Source: Acidobacteriota bacterium
GTDB lineage: Bacteria > Acidobacteriota > Vicinamibacteria > Vicinamibacterales > 2-12-FULL-66-21
Direction of reading: 5' to 3'
NCBI GenBank assembly: GCA_013694845.1
Contig: JACDBQ010000668.1
Coordinates: 1 to 12,296, forward strand
DNA: 12,296 bases
Shown piece after piece: positions 1-8,145 of this stretch. The notes below the pieces were generated by a model, which saw nothing but the letters and a program-made list of their open reading frames with translations, was not told the origin of the DNA and searched no databases. A program made the translations under genes and the position numbers. Each line of letters opens with the position of its first letter. Position 1 is the stretch's first letter.

Positions 1-452
1 TCAGATCAGGGTGGTTTTGAGCCAGGCGTGGCATGGCGGATCCGTGTGGAGCGGCGCTTCCCGGCACTTTCATCGAGGCGAGGACAGAGCCCTGCCCATG
101 AGACCAAATGGCCCGCGCTGGGGAACCGGGTCATGTTGACGCCGATTTCGGCGATCAGCACGCGCGTGGCCGTGTCGCTCAGCCCCGGCATCGTGGTCAG
201 TCGCTCGGCGGCGGCACGAAAGCGGGCGAGGGCCTCGCCGAGGTGGCCCTCCAGTTTCCGCACGGCGCCGTCGAGCGCCTCAATCTGGGTCAGATGCAAG
301 TCGATCATGAAGCGATGATGCGCGGTCACGCGGCCCTGCAGCGCCGCGATCAATTGCGCACGGCTCGCCTTCAGTCGTCCGGTGGTGAGATCGGCTAAGC
401 GTGTCGGGTCGGTGTCGCCAGCGATCAGGGCCTTGAGGATCGCCCGGCCGCT
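1..452 (-). pseudogene. IS110-family transposase, C-terminal remnant (frameshifted)
   Basis: This is the 3' part of a transposase gene of the IS110 group, whose enzymes combine an N-terminal RuvC-like DEDD domain with a C-terminal Transposase_20 domain carrying a catalytic serine. Recognisable homology starts at SGRAIL (about base 452), runs through a helical segment, and reaches the C-terminal core LTTMPGLSD (about base 200), AEIGVNMTRFPSAGHL and DESAGKRR. The serine of DES (bases 66-68) is the likely catalytic one. The DEDD domain is missing: upstream of 452 the reading frame stays open but no longer resembles the family. Near the end the frame reads ATPGSKPP and stops at 6-8, whereas the next frame gives the family-typical WLKTTLI at bases 4-24, so one base has been lost at about 24-26. 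The left edge cuts the element, so terminal repeats cannot be judged. The gene is almost certainly inactive. Confidence 0.85.
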
Positions 453-1084
453 GGTGGCCGACCCTGCCGCACGCCTTCCCGGCCAGCAGATGCCGATCAA
501 AGGCGAGGCACCGGCCGACATCTGGTGGCTGCCGTTCCCGGCGCTCATCCAGCAGGGCCGCTTTGCGCGCATGCAGGGAGTGCTCGCGGGACTCCGGGTC
601 CAACGAGAGAACGGGCTCGGAGCACCATAGAAGAATCGACCTCTGTGCCAGCGTCGGGCCGCACTGTACCCTGTTTCATGACTTCGTGGGTCCCGCGCAG
701 CGGGGTGGGGAACTAGAGAGAAGAGAATGGGCAACCCAACGCCACCGCCCAATCCACTCCCGTGCGGTGCGACGCATGGCGAGCCACGGCACGATGTGCC
801 GCGACCGCAGTCCCGCGCCGAATTGCCGTCGCCTTTTGGTCAACGGGGCGAGATCGCCAAGAATGGTTCGACAAGATTCCACAACACATCCGGGAGCAGC
901 GTGGCGGCCATACTCCCTTCACGCTACCTCACCGACGAGGATAAGATCTTGGGGTTTGTTATACGCTTTAATTAAGGTTCCTCTTAGAGTGCTCCTGGTG
1001 GCTTGGTGGCCACAGTGTCCCAGCGTCGGGCGCAGAGCGATGAGAACCTCAGTTCCCGGGTAAGAGCCCTGACACGACGATCTC
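453..1084. other. Gene-free stretch beside the IS remnant
   Basis: I see no gene here that I can support. Several frames stay open because of the high GC, but none shows a recognisable domain, a start context or conserved motifs. Bases about 945-990 are clearly more AT-rich than the rest of the window and include TTTAATTAAGG, which suggests DNA of different origin or non-coding sequence. One plus-frame peptide encoded around 820-941 (EWFDKIPQHIREQRGGHTPF) looks protein-like but I cannot assign it to a family. A 12-base direct repeat, CCAGCGTCGGGC, occurs at 648-659 and 1020-1031. The stretch is best read as a junction left by insertion and decay of mobile DNA. Confidence 0.5.
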
Positions 1085-2239
1085 CTAGACCCGCACCAAC
1101 CGCTCGGCCGCGCGCTCGAGCGTCTCGTCCTTCTTCGCGAAGCAGAACCGCAGGACTTTTGGCGCGGAGGAGCGGTACAGAAACGGCGATGTCGGTATGG
1201 ACGCGACCCCGTGTTCCCTGGTCAGCCTGACCGCGAACTCCCCATCGGCCTCGTTCGTGATGCCCGAGTAGTCCATCAGCTGAAAATAGCTTCCGCGGCA
1301 GGGGAGGGGCCGGAAGCGCGATCCGTCCATCAGCCCGAGAAAGAGATCACGCTTCGCCTCGTAAAAGGGGCCCAGCCGGCGCAGGCCGTCCGGATTGGCC
1401 ATCATCTCCGCGAGGGCGTGTTGAACGGGCGTGTTGGTCGAGAACGTGACGAACTGATGGACCTTGCGAAGCTCGGCCGATAATGCCGCGGGTGCGACCG
1501 CGTACCCCACCTTCCAACCGGTGATATGAAACGTCTTCCCGAACGACCCGATGATGAAGCTGCGCTCGGCGAGCTCCGCGTGGCGCGCCATGCTCTCGTG
1601 CTGGGCGCCGTCGAAGATGATGTGCTCGTACACCTCGTCGCTGACGATGAGGATGTCGGTGCCGCGAACGAGCGCCTTCAATTGCTCGATGTCGTGGGCC
1701 GCGAGGATTGCGCCGGTCGGATTGTGCGGCGTGTTGATGATGATGACGCGGGTCCGCGGGGTCACCGCGGCACGCAACGCGTCCCAGTTCACCGCATAGT
1801 CCGGCAGCTCGAGAGAGACGATCACGGGAGTTGCGCCGCTCAGCTCGATCCCCGGCACATACGAGTCGTAACAGGGCTCGAGCACGATCACCTCGTCACC
1901 AGTTCCTGCGACGGCTGCGACGGCGTCGAAGATGGCTTCGGTCCCTCCCGACGTGACGGTGACCTCCGAATCGGGATCGTACCGGTGGCCGTGAAACGCC
2001 GCGTACTTCCCGGCGATCGCCTGGCGCAGCGCCGGTACGCCCTGCATGGGCGCGTACTGGTTACGTCCCTCGCGCATGTGCCTCGAGACGGCGTCCACCA
2101 GCGCCGGGTCACAATCGAAGTCGGGAAAGCCCTGCGAGAGGTTGATCGCACCGAGGTCGGTGGCGAGCTTCGACATGACGGTGAAGATGGTCGTCCCGAC
2201 TCGCGGCAGGCGCGATTCGAGCCGGAATGGAACGCTCAT
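1085..2239 (-). CDS. YbdL-like methionine/aromatic aminotransferase (PLP, fold type I)
   Basis: This 384-residue cytosolic PLP enzyme is close in length and motif order to E. coli YbdL, a methionine aminotransferase, and to kynurenine aminotransferases. It transfers the amino group of an amino acid to a 2-oxo acid. Visible landmarks are LSQGFPDFD (34-42) and NQYAPMQGVPALR (60-72) near the substrate site, NTPHNPTG with N173, SDEVYEH with D201 and Y204 for the cofactor ring, SFGKTFHITGWK with the Schiff-base lysine K235, and LRFCFAKK with the carboxylate-binding R364. Nothing essential is missing. The ATG overlaps the TGA of the upstream asparaginase-like gene in an ATGA junction. A purine-rich GAGG about five bases before the ATG is a good ribosome-binding site, so translational coupling is likely. 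It is the last gene of the minus-strand group. Substrate choice (Met, Phe, Tyr, kynurenine or Gln) cannot be settled from sequence. Confidence 0.93.
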   Translation of the reverse strand: MSVPFRLESRLPRVGTTIFTVMSKLATDLGAINLSQGFPDFDCDPALVDAVSRHMREGRNQYAPMQGVPALRQAIAGKYAAFHGHRYDPDSEVTVTSGGTEAIFDAVAAVAGTGDEVIVLEPCYDSYVPGIELSGATPVIVSLELPDYAVNWDALRAAVTPRTRVIIINTPHNPTGAILAAHDIEQLKALVRGTDILIVSDEVYEHIIFDGAQHESMARHAELAERSFIIGSFGKTFHITGWKVGYAVAPAALSAELRKVHQFVTFSTNTPVQHALAEMMANPDGLRRLGPFYEAKRDLFLGLMDGSRFRPLPCRGSYFQLMDYSGITNEADGEFAVRLTREHGVASIPTSPFLYRSSAPKVLRFCFAKKDETLERAAERLVRV

Positions 2240-2739
2240 ACCCCCTCGAAGCAGCCGCTCGCCGTGTTCTTGTGCACGCAGTTCCAGGGGAAGTGCTGGC
2301 CGTTCATCGCGACGTAGACACCCGGCGGCAGCACCTGCACGAAGGAGAGCGCGCTCCCGAGGTTGAACAGGCCGTCAGAGCTGCCGAATGCGTACGGAAC
2401 CATGGCGCCAGTGAGCACGATCGTCTTGTCCGGGATTGCCGCGGCCGCCAGCGCCCGGCCGGTCTGCACCATCGTGTCGGTGCCATGAGTGATGACGATC
2501 GCTCTCTCGTCGCAGGCGCGTGCATGTGCAACGATCTCTTCGCGACCGGCGTCATCGAGGTCGAGACTGTCGACCATCATGACGGTCTCCGCAGTCAGCT
2601 CGAGAAGGCAACGTCCACGGCGAAGCATCTCGGCCAGGTGCGTGTCCTTGAAGAACAGGCGGCCCGAGAGCTCGTCGTATTCCTTGTCGAATGTGCCGCC
2701 GGTGACGAGAATCCGAATGCGCATGTCGATTCCGGCCAT
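2236..2739 (-). CDS. Single-domain asparaginase-like protein
   Basis: This 167-residue protein corresponds to the N-terminal domain of bacterial L-asparaginase/glutaminase (usually about 330 residues). It would hydrolyse Asn, or a similar amide, to the acid and ammonia. The catalytic motifs are present: VTGGTFDKEY with the nucleophile T16, ITHGTDTM with T87 and D88, and HKNT with K157, which aligns with the general-base lysine of the E. coli type II enzyme. LTGAMVPYAFGSSDGLFNLG follows as in the family. The chain stops right after GCFEGV, so the C-terminal domain that completes the dimer interface is absent. Short stand-alone asparaginase-domain proteins ending at this point exist in other bacteria, so this is probably a natural form and not a truncation. 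No signal peptide is seen; it should be cytosolic. ATG at 2739 or 2724 (MRIRIL) could be the true start; neither has a clear ribosome-binding site. It is coupled to the aminotransferase by a 4-base overlap and lies 21 bases after the peptidase. Confidence 0.85.
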   Translation of the reverse strand: MAGIDMRIRILVTGGTFDKEYDELSGRLFFKDTHLAEMLRRGRCLLELTAETVMMVDSLDLDDAGREEIVAHARACDERAIVITHGTDTMVQTGRALAAAAIPDKTIVLTGAMVPYAFGSSDGLFNLGSALSFVQVLPPGVYVAMNGQHFPWNCVHKNTASGCFEGV

Positions 2740-2760
2740 TGTAGTGCCGGTGACCGGACG

Positions 2761-5331
2761 TCACCGTCCGGTTCGCGTCACCCGGAACAGGTCGTCAGCG
2801 GACGACCGGATGATGCGTCGCAGCCGGTCCGGATAATCCACCGGCAACCCTTTGACGAATGCGTCGACGGTCTGCGCCACCGCTGGAGCGGTGTGGCCGC
2901 CGAGGGTGGCATCCATCCACCGCTTGGGGAAGAAGATGTCTCCGGTCCGCTGGATGTCGCGCAGCAGGTCCAGGCTGGGGCGGACGTACCTGGCCGATGC
3001 GGCCGCCCGCAGCGGGTGATGGAGGTAGGCGATGCCCTCGAGCACCCATGCTTCGCGACGACGGTTGACCGGGTCCTGCAGGGTGGCGAAGAACCCGTTG
3101 CGTGTGCTCTGGTCGGCTGACAGCGCCGGACGGACGAATACCATCCGGGCCTTCCGGTCCGGGTTCTCGGTGCGCCCGATCTGCGCTTCCAGGATGGTTT
3201 CGGCATTCGGCACGCCGCGCACCGCCAGCTCCTGAGCCAGCGTGATGTAATCCGGCTCCGCGAGCACCAGGCCGGAGACGGCGTCGGTCTTCTGCCAGAC
3301 CCGCTCGAGCCATGCCATCGTGTTGCTGGTAGTGGCGATATCCCTGAGCGCGTTGAACCAGGCCGACTTGAGGCTCGACGTCTTCGCGGCACCGAGCCCC
3401 GACTGCAGGAGCCCTTCCACGGTCGACGCCAGTTCGATGCGGTCCTGCGCCGGGATCCACCGCCAATACACCTGCTGCGTGTAGCCCAGCATCCTCTGGA
3501 CCGTGAGCTCATTACGCTCGACCGGCAGCGACCGCATCAACGCCTCGAGCATGGCGGCGGGCGGGACCCGGCCGTCCAGCATCTCCTCCCAGAGCGTCAC
3601 GCTGGCCACGCCTCGTCTCAGATCGTCGTCGATGGTGTGCAGGTTCGCGAGCAGGTAGCTCCGGCTGGCGGGATCGAGGACGACGTTGCCGTAGGCGACG
3701 CCGTCCGCATGTGGGAGCACGTACAGCGGTACGTCGGCCCCAGGCGGCCTCATGGACACTTCGGTGCGCGCGCCCTTGAGTTGGACGGGCAGGTCCTTGC
3801 TCGCGCGCGGATACGCCATCGTGACCCGCAGCGGCTGAGGCCATACGAGACCGCGTCCCTCGGAGGGATCCTTTTGAGTAACGGTCAGCGATTGCAGGCG
3901 CCTCCCCTTGACCTTCAGCTCGGTCGTGATCGTTGGACGCCCGGCTTGCTCGACCCACGCGCGGCTCCAGGCGGCCAGGTCTGCGGGCGTTCTGCGGTCG
4001 AGCAACGCGATCAGGTCCGTCCAGGTGGCGTTGCCGAACGCGTGCGCCTCGAGGTACTCGCGCAGCCCGTCGCGGAAGGCGTCCTCGCCGAGCAGCATCT
4101 CGAGCTGACGCATCACGATCGGCGCCTTCTGATAGATGATCGCCCCGTAGAGGCTTCCCGCCTCGTTCAGATTGTCGAGGCGCTGGCGGATCGCGTTCGT
4201 TCCAGGCGTGCGATCGACGTCGTATGCGGCGGGGTAGTGTGCGTAGAGGAACCGCAGGTCGTGGTTGATCTCCGGGAACGCTGGGTTCACGATCTTCGCG
4301 GCCATGAAGTTGGCGAGCACCTCCTTCATCCACACATCGTTGAACCAGCGCATGGTGACCAGGTCGCCGAACCACATGTGTGCGGTCTCGTGGGCAATGA
4401 GGCTGGCGCGGCCCAGTTTCTGATTCTGCGTAGCGGACTCGTCGAGCAACAGTGCCGACGCGTTGTAGTAAACGGATCCAGGATGCTCCATGCCCCCGAA
4501 CTGAAACGACGGGACGAGGAGGAAATCGAACTTCTCGAACGGGTAGTCGATCCTCGTGTAGCGCTCGAGCCACTCGAGCGCGCCGGCGTGCAGATCGAAG
4601 ATCGCCTCGCGGTTTCGAGCGACCTTCGCAGTGTCCGTCTCACGATGCAGCATGCGGAACGTGCGTCCCTGCCGCTCCGCGGTCTCCACCCTGAACCGGC
4701 CCGCCGCGAACGTGAACAGGTAGGTTGAGACAGGCTTGGTTTCCGCGAAGCGCACGGTTGCGCGCTCCCCTGCCTGGTCGCGACTGACTGCCGCGCCATT
4801 GGAGATCGCCTGCCAGTCCGCAGGGATCTCGAGCGTGACGGTGTAACGTCCCTTCAGGTCGGGCTGATCGAAGACCGGGAACGCCTGCCGCGCACGCGCA
4901 GGCACAAAGAGCGCGTAGAGGAACTCGGGATTGCGGTTGAGGGGAGCGTCGGAGCTGCGAAACTCGAGCGAGATCTCGTTGGGGCCTTTCCGCAGCCCGG
5001 CAGCCGGAATGACGAGGTGCTCATTCGTCCACCTGACCTTCAGTGGACGTCCTCCCGCCGACACGGCACCCAGCGAGTCCGGGGGAGCGGCGAAGTCGAG
5101 CGCCAGAGGCCGCGCCGCGCTGCTCAAGTCGAACCTGATCGTCGCCCGCCCTCGCACCGCCTCGGACGGGGTTGCCGGCACGGTGAACAGCAGGTCGTAT
5201 CGAAGGTTCGAGATCCGCGCGCTCCGGTCTTCCGCCAGGCGCAAGGGAACGCCCGCCTGCGGATCGGCGCTGTCCTCTTGCACGCTCATGAGTAGGATCG
5301 CACCGATCAGAACGTGGAACGAACGCACCAT
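2761..5331 (-). CDS. Secreted M1-family zinc aminopeptidase
   Basis: This 856-residue enzyme is a metallopeptidase of the M1 (aminopeptidase N) family that removes N-terminal residues from peptides. A short hydrophobic start (residues 7-17, VLIGAILLMSV) suggests export to the periplasm; there is no lipobox cysteine. The N-terminal beta domain (about 38-215) includes FPVFDQPDLKGRYTVTLEIP. The zinc site is HETAH (H314, E315, H318) followed 18 residues later by E337 in WMKEVLANFMA. The exopeptidase motif reads GGMEH (279-283) where the family usually has G-x-MEN. The catalytic tyrosine is Y400 in IIYQKAP. From about 450 the chain continues as a long helical C-terminal region of the ERAP1-like kind. 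The ATG at 5331 lies 42 bases after the GT87 stop; no strong ribosome-binding site is visible. It likely feeds amino acids to the two downstream catabolic genes. Confidence 0.94.
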   Translation of the reverse strand: MVRSFHVLIGAILLMSVQEDSADPQAGVPLRLAEDRSARISNLRYDLLFTVPATPSEAVRGRATIRFDLSSAARPLALDFAAPPDSLGAVSAGGRPLKVRWTNEHLVIPAAGLRKGPNEISLEFRSSDAPLNRNPEFLYALFVPARARQAFPVFDQPDLKGRYTVTLEIPADWQAISNGAAVSRDQAGERATVRFAETKPVSTYLFTFAAGRFRVETAERQGRTFRMLHRETDTAKVARNREAIFDLHAGALEWLERYTRIDYPFEKFDFLLVPSFQFGGMEHPGSVYYNASALLLDESATQNQKLGRASLIAHETAHMWFGDLVTMRWFNDVWMKEVLANFMAAKIVNPAFPEINHDLRFLYAHYPAAYDVDRTPGTNAIRQRLDNLNEAGSLYGAIIYQKAPIVMRQLEMLLGEDAFRDGLREYLEAHAFGNATWTDLIALLDRRTPADLAAWSRAWVEQAGRPTITTELKVKGRRLQSLTVTQKDPSEGRGLVWPQPLRVTMAYPRASKDLPVQLKGARTEVSMRPPGADVPLYVLPHADGVAYGNVVLDPASRSYLLANLHTIDDDLRRGVASVTLWEEMLDGRVPPAAMLEALMRSLPVERNELTVQRMLGYTQQVYWRWIPAQDRIELASTVEGLLQSGLGAAKTSSLKSAWFNALRDIATTSNTMAWLERVWQKTDAVSGLVLAEPDYITLAQELAVRGVPNAETILEAQIGRTENPDRKARMVFVRPALSADQSTRNGFFATLQDPVNRRREAWVLEGIAYLHHPLRAAASARYVRPSLDLLRDIQRTGDIFFPKRWMDATLGGHTAPAVAQTVDAFVKGLPVDYPDRLRRIIRSSADDLFRVTRTGR

Positions 5332-5373
5332 GACGAGATCATATGACCATCCCGGACGGCGTAGAACGCTCGC

Positions 5374-6543
5374 CTAAGCGGCCCGGCGAACCCGCAGCGA
5401 CACGAGCCCGGCGAGCACAATCAGATAGCAGACGGTGATAATCGACCACGACATGAAAGCGGCATATCGTTCGCGCCCCATCAGATCGAACAGCGACAGC
5501 CCGATGATCGCGCCGGCCATCCAGGTGAACACGCGCTGGCCGCGTGGCAACAGGTCGTCGTAGTTCGCCAGGACTGTAATGGCCGGCGTCGACACCAGGA
5601 AGACGTAGTCCCATCCTTGCGGCGAGATCAGCGGAACGAGCGTCAGGAGCATCGCTCCTTCGAGCGGCTCGGCCAGGTGCGGCCGGTTCCGGCGGGCCAT
5701 GACATAGACGGCGGCCGCAAGGACCGCGGCGGTAGTCACCAGGGTTACGACCGGCGCTGCTCCCCCGGCACCGAGCCACTTGGTGACCAGGCCGGCAATC
5801 GACACGTTATCGGCGTTGGTCAGATTCGGCGCGGTGGATTGCGTGACCGTAACCCACCACGCGCGATGAAGATCTATGGTCGCCCCGATTCCGTAGAGCA
5901 CGGCTGGCAGGGCTGCGAGCGCCGCCAGCCCGGTGGCGGCGGTGAAGAAGGGCCGGGAGCCGCGCACGAAGGCCAGCCACGGCAGGAAGATCACGGCGTA
6001 GGGCTTCACCGCCACCGCCGCGACGATCAGGAGCGCGGCCGCGGTGTCCCGTCCCACGCGCATGGCCAGGATGGCCGATAGAACGATGACGGCGAAGAGG
6101 ATGTTGACCTGGCCCAGGACCAGCTCGTGGCCGTAAAACTTTCCCATCGCCACGACTATGACGAGCGTCAGAGCCCACATCGGCCGGCGTCTCTCGGGCA
6201 GGATCGCGATGCTCAACGACACCAGCGCCACCAGGAGCGCAACCGATGCCGCGAACCATGCCGCCTTGGCGTGTGACAGCGGCAGCCGCCCGATCGGGAC
6301 CGTGAGAACCGCAAACGCCGGGAGGTACTTGAACTGGTAGTGGCCGTCGGCGGGCCGATAGAGTGGCTCCGAGGCGGAGGCCCGCTGAGCGGCGGTCCAG
6401 TAGACCTCGAAGTCCCGCATCTCACCCGGGAGGCGGTGAAAGCCGAATCCCGCGATCACCGCCGCCGCCGCGAGCACCACCGCTGTCGAGAGAGCGGCGA
6501 CCCTGGGACTCAGGGGTTGCGCTCGAGGCCGACGAGTGTCCAC
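5374..6543 (-). CDS. GT87/DUF2029 multi-spanning membrane glycosyltransferase
   Basis: This 389-residue inner-membrane protein resembles the GT87 (DUF2029) family, C-type glycosyltransferases that use polyprenyl-phosphate sugars, best known from actinobacterial alpha-mannosyltransferases. Features fitting the family are a first membrane helix (about 16-36), then RDFEVYW with an acidic residue at D44 in the first extracytoplasmic loop, a further loop containing YQFKYLPAF, VLGQVNILF and VAVKPYAVIFLPW, and about nine to ten hydrophobic helices overall ending in a basic tail. The sugar donor and acceptor cannot be read from sequence. The start is GTG at 6543, inside the last 34 bases of the upstream kinase-like gene in another frame; the next ATG lies after helix 1 and would remove it, so the GTG is preferred. 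The overlap suggests translational coupling. A role in an envelope glycan or glycolipid is inference. Confidence 0.8.
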   Translation of the reverse strand: MDTRRPRAQPLSPRVAALSTAVVLAAAAVIAGFGFHRLPGEMRDFEVYWTAAQRASASEPLYRPADGHYQFKYLPAFAVLTVPIGRLPLSHAKAAWFAASVALLVALVSLSIAILPERRRPMWALTLVIVVAMGKFYGHELVLGQVNILFAVIVLSAILAMRVGRDTAAALLIVAAVAVKPYAVIFLPWLAFVRGSRPFFTAATGLAALAALPAVLYGIGATIDLHRAWWVTVTQSTAPNLTNADNVSIAGLVTKWLGAGGAAPVVTLVTTAAVLAAAVYVMARRNRPHLAEPLEGAMLLTLVPLISPQGWDYVFLVSTPAITVLANYDDLLPRGQRVFTWMAGAIIGLSLFDLMGRERYAAFMSWSIITVCYLIVLAGLVSLRVRRAA

Positions 6544-8141
6544 GTCGCGTCCGGAGCACGCCGGAAATAGACGACGACCGGCTGCTGCCAGGCGGGATGA
6601 TCCGGATTGAACGCCTTGATCGTGGCGGAGAGGAAGGCTTCGGACAGCAACTCCCGAGGCGCCTGTGCCGATGTGGACGTGACGGCCTGCTCGGAGCCCA
6701 CCGGTGTGTGCGTGCCGGACGCGTTATCGAACCGCGACCAGGCGATCGTGTAGCGCTCCGCCGGCTTGGCGGCCCCGACTTGCTCGGCGGCGTTTTCGAA
6801 CCGCATCAGCCCTGATCCATCCAGCGTCACGTTGACGACGGGATTCGTGACGTTCAGCCAGGTCGTGAGGATCTTCGCCTTTCGCGCGAGGATCGTCTCG
6901 GTCAGATACTCGGTCGCCTTCGGGTCGGTGAATCGGGCGGCCGTGACGATCCCACGCACGTCCGCGTCGGAGAAGCGCGAGACGATGCGCGCCGCCCAGA
7001 AACGATCCTCAGGCCGGGCGTTTCGGAATGCGGGGTTGGGATACTCGGGCTTCCAGCCCTCGGGGCGAAAGTAGGTGCCCTCGATCCGGCCTACAGCCGG
7101 GATCCTCGGGTAATCCACCTTGACCCAGGGGCGCACGTACAACCCGAGCGTCAGCATCGTGACCAGGGTCGGCCGTGCTTCCCAGAGGAACTCGTTGCCC
7201 GCCCGGGCGGTCTGTGCTTGGGTGCTGCCGCTCCCGAGCGTGGACCCGAAGTCGAGCAGGTAGTGGCGGACCGAAGTCCGTCCGGCGTCCGAGATGAGAG
7301 CGTCGAAAGTGTTCACGCTGCGGGAATCATCGTGATTCAGCCAGGCGGCGAAGACCGACAGCCCGCGCAGCTCTCGCCGGTGCTCGTGAGGGAAGATGTC
7401 GTTCGGGTCATCGGGTCGCGTGCCGTAGTACCGGAAATGCCCCACCGGGCGGCCGTCGACCGCCTTGCTGGCGACGACGCGGAAGGTGCCGTCTGGATTC
7501 CGCGCAGCCTTCTCGAGGACCTCGTCCAGATCCTCGGCGTCCATCGGGTGCCGGCGCCCGTCCGAATCGGCGAGTTGCGTCTTGGGATCGATGATGAGCG
7601 ATTCCCGGCGAAGGGTGGCGAGATAGTTTTCCGCGGTGTGATAGCCGAACGCGTGAAAGAACTTCGTCGAGATGATCTCCGCCGCGCTCGCCATCTCCGG
7701 GTTGGTCGGCGGATCGAACTTGATGAAGTACACGGTGCCGGCACTATCCCGGATCGTCATGCCGGGAGTGATGCCTTCCGACTTCGCGCCGACCACCGTC
7801 CAGGGGCCCGGCGCCGGACCGCTTCCGATGTCCGGTCCGCGGACGAGCCGCTCAGCCGTCCATCGGTCCTTGCCGATGCGGTTCGTGAACCAGCTCGAGT
7901 CGGGCACTTCGTCGACCGTGTTGATGTTAACGGCGCGCCTGGGCGTTCGATCGCCGGTCTTCAGAAACGTGTTCTCGATGAAGTCGTACTGCTCGCTGAT
8001 CTCGACCGGCTTCACCGCGGACGCGTCCTGGGGCTCAGGATCCCGCCAGACCGGATCGTCCCGGTAGAACTTCTGTCCCGCCTCTGTCAACGCCGCTGCC
8101 GCGGCCAGGATCACGAATGCCAGTGCCAGGGGGATGCGCAT
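6510..8141 (-). CDS. Exported protein with kinase-like motifs, function unknown
   Basis: This 543-residue protein begins with a clear Sec signal peptide (MRIPLALAF then an alanine-rich core, cleavage probably near A21-G22), so it should act in the periplasm or at the envelope. I do not recognise a named family. The middle carries motifs in the order of the protein-kinase/PI3K/HipA-like fold: VYFIKFD with K141 like an ATP-binding lysine, SAAEIIS with E155 as a possible partner glutamate, LNHDDSRSVN (269-277; H270, D272, N277) spaced like the HRD-x4-N catalytic loop, and LLDFGSTLG (295-303) with a DFG metal triplet at 297-299. The remainder (about 450-543) looks beta-rich. The reading frame is open further upstream to 8252, but that part overlaps the barrel gene and lacks a signal sequence, so ATG 8141 is chosen. 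It starts 4 bases after the barrel gene ends and overlaps the GT87 start by 34 bases. The kinase assignment is inference. Confidence 0.8.
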   Translation of the reverse strand: MRIPLALAFVILAAAAALTEAGQKFYRDDPVWRDPEPQDASAVKPVEISEQYDFIENTFLKTGDRTPRRAVNINTVDEVPDSSWFTNRIGKDRWTAERLVRGPDIGSGPAPGPWTVVGAKSEGITPGMTIRDSAGTVYFIKFDPPTNPEMASAAEIISTKFFHAFGYHTAENYLATLRRESLIIDPKTQLADSDGRRHPMDAEDLDEVLEKAARNPDGTFRVVASKAVDGRPVGHFRYYGTRPDDPNDIFPHEHRRELRGLSVFAAWLNHDDSRSVNTFDALISDAGRTSVRHYLLDFGSTLGSGSTQAQTARAGNEFLWEARPTLVTMLTLGLYVRPWVKVDYPRIPAVGRIEGTYFRPEGWKPEYPNPAFRNARPEDRFWAARIVSRFSDADVRGIVTAARFTDPKATEYLTETILARKAKILTTWLNVTNPVVNVTLDGSGLMRFENAAEQVGAAKPAERYTIAWSRFDNASGTHTPVGSEQAVTSTSAQAPRELLSEAFLSATIKAFNPDHPAWQQPVVVYFRRAPDATWTLVGLERNP

Positions 8142-8145
8142 GGGA

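Noticed and set aside
280..630. Other open frames over the IS remnant (both strands) as separate genes or a programmed frameshift
   Set aside because: None resembles the missing DEDD domain or any other family I know; they are better explained as decayed or unrelated sequence.
820..941. Plus-strand peptide EWFDKIPQHIREQRGGHTPF as a gene fragment
   Set aside because: It looks protein-like, but I cannot place it in a family and no start or neighbouring conserved frame supports it.
994..1012. Small inverted repeat GTGGC-TTGGTG-GCCAC as terminator of the operon
   Set aside because: The stem is only 5 base pairs, has no T-run and lies about 75 bases past the aminotransferase stop; too weak to call.
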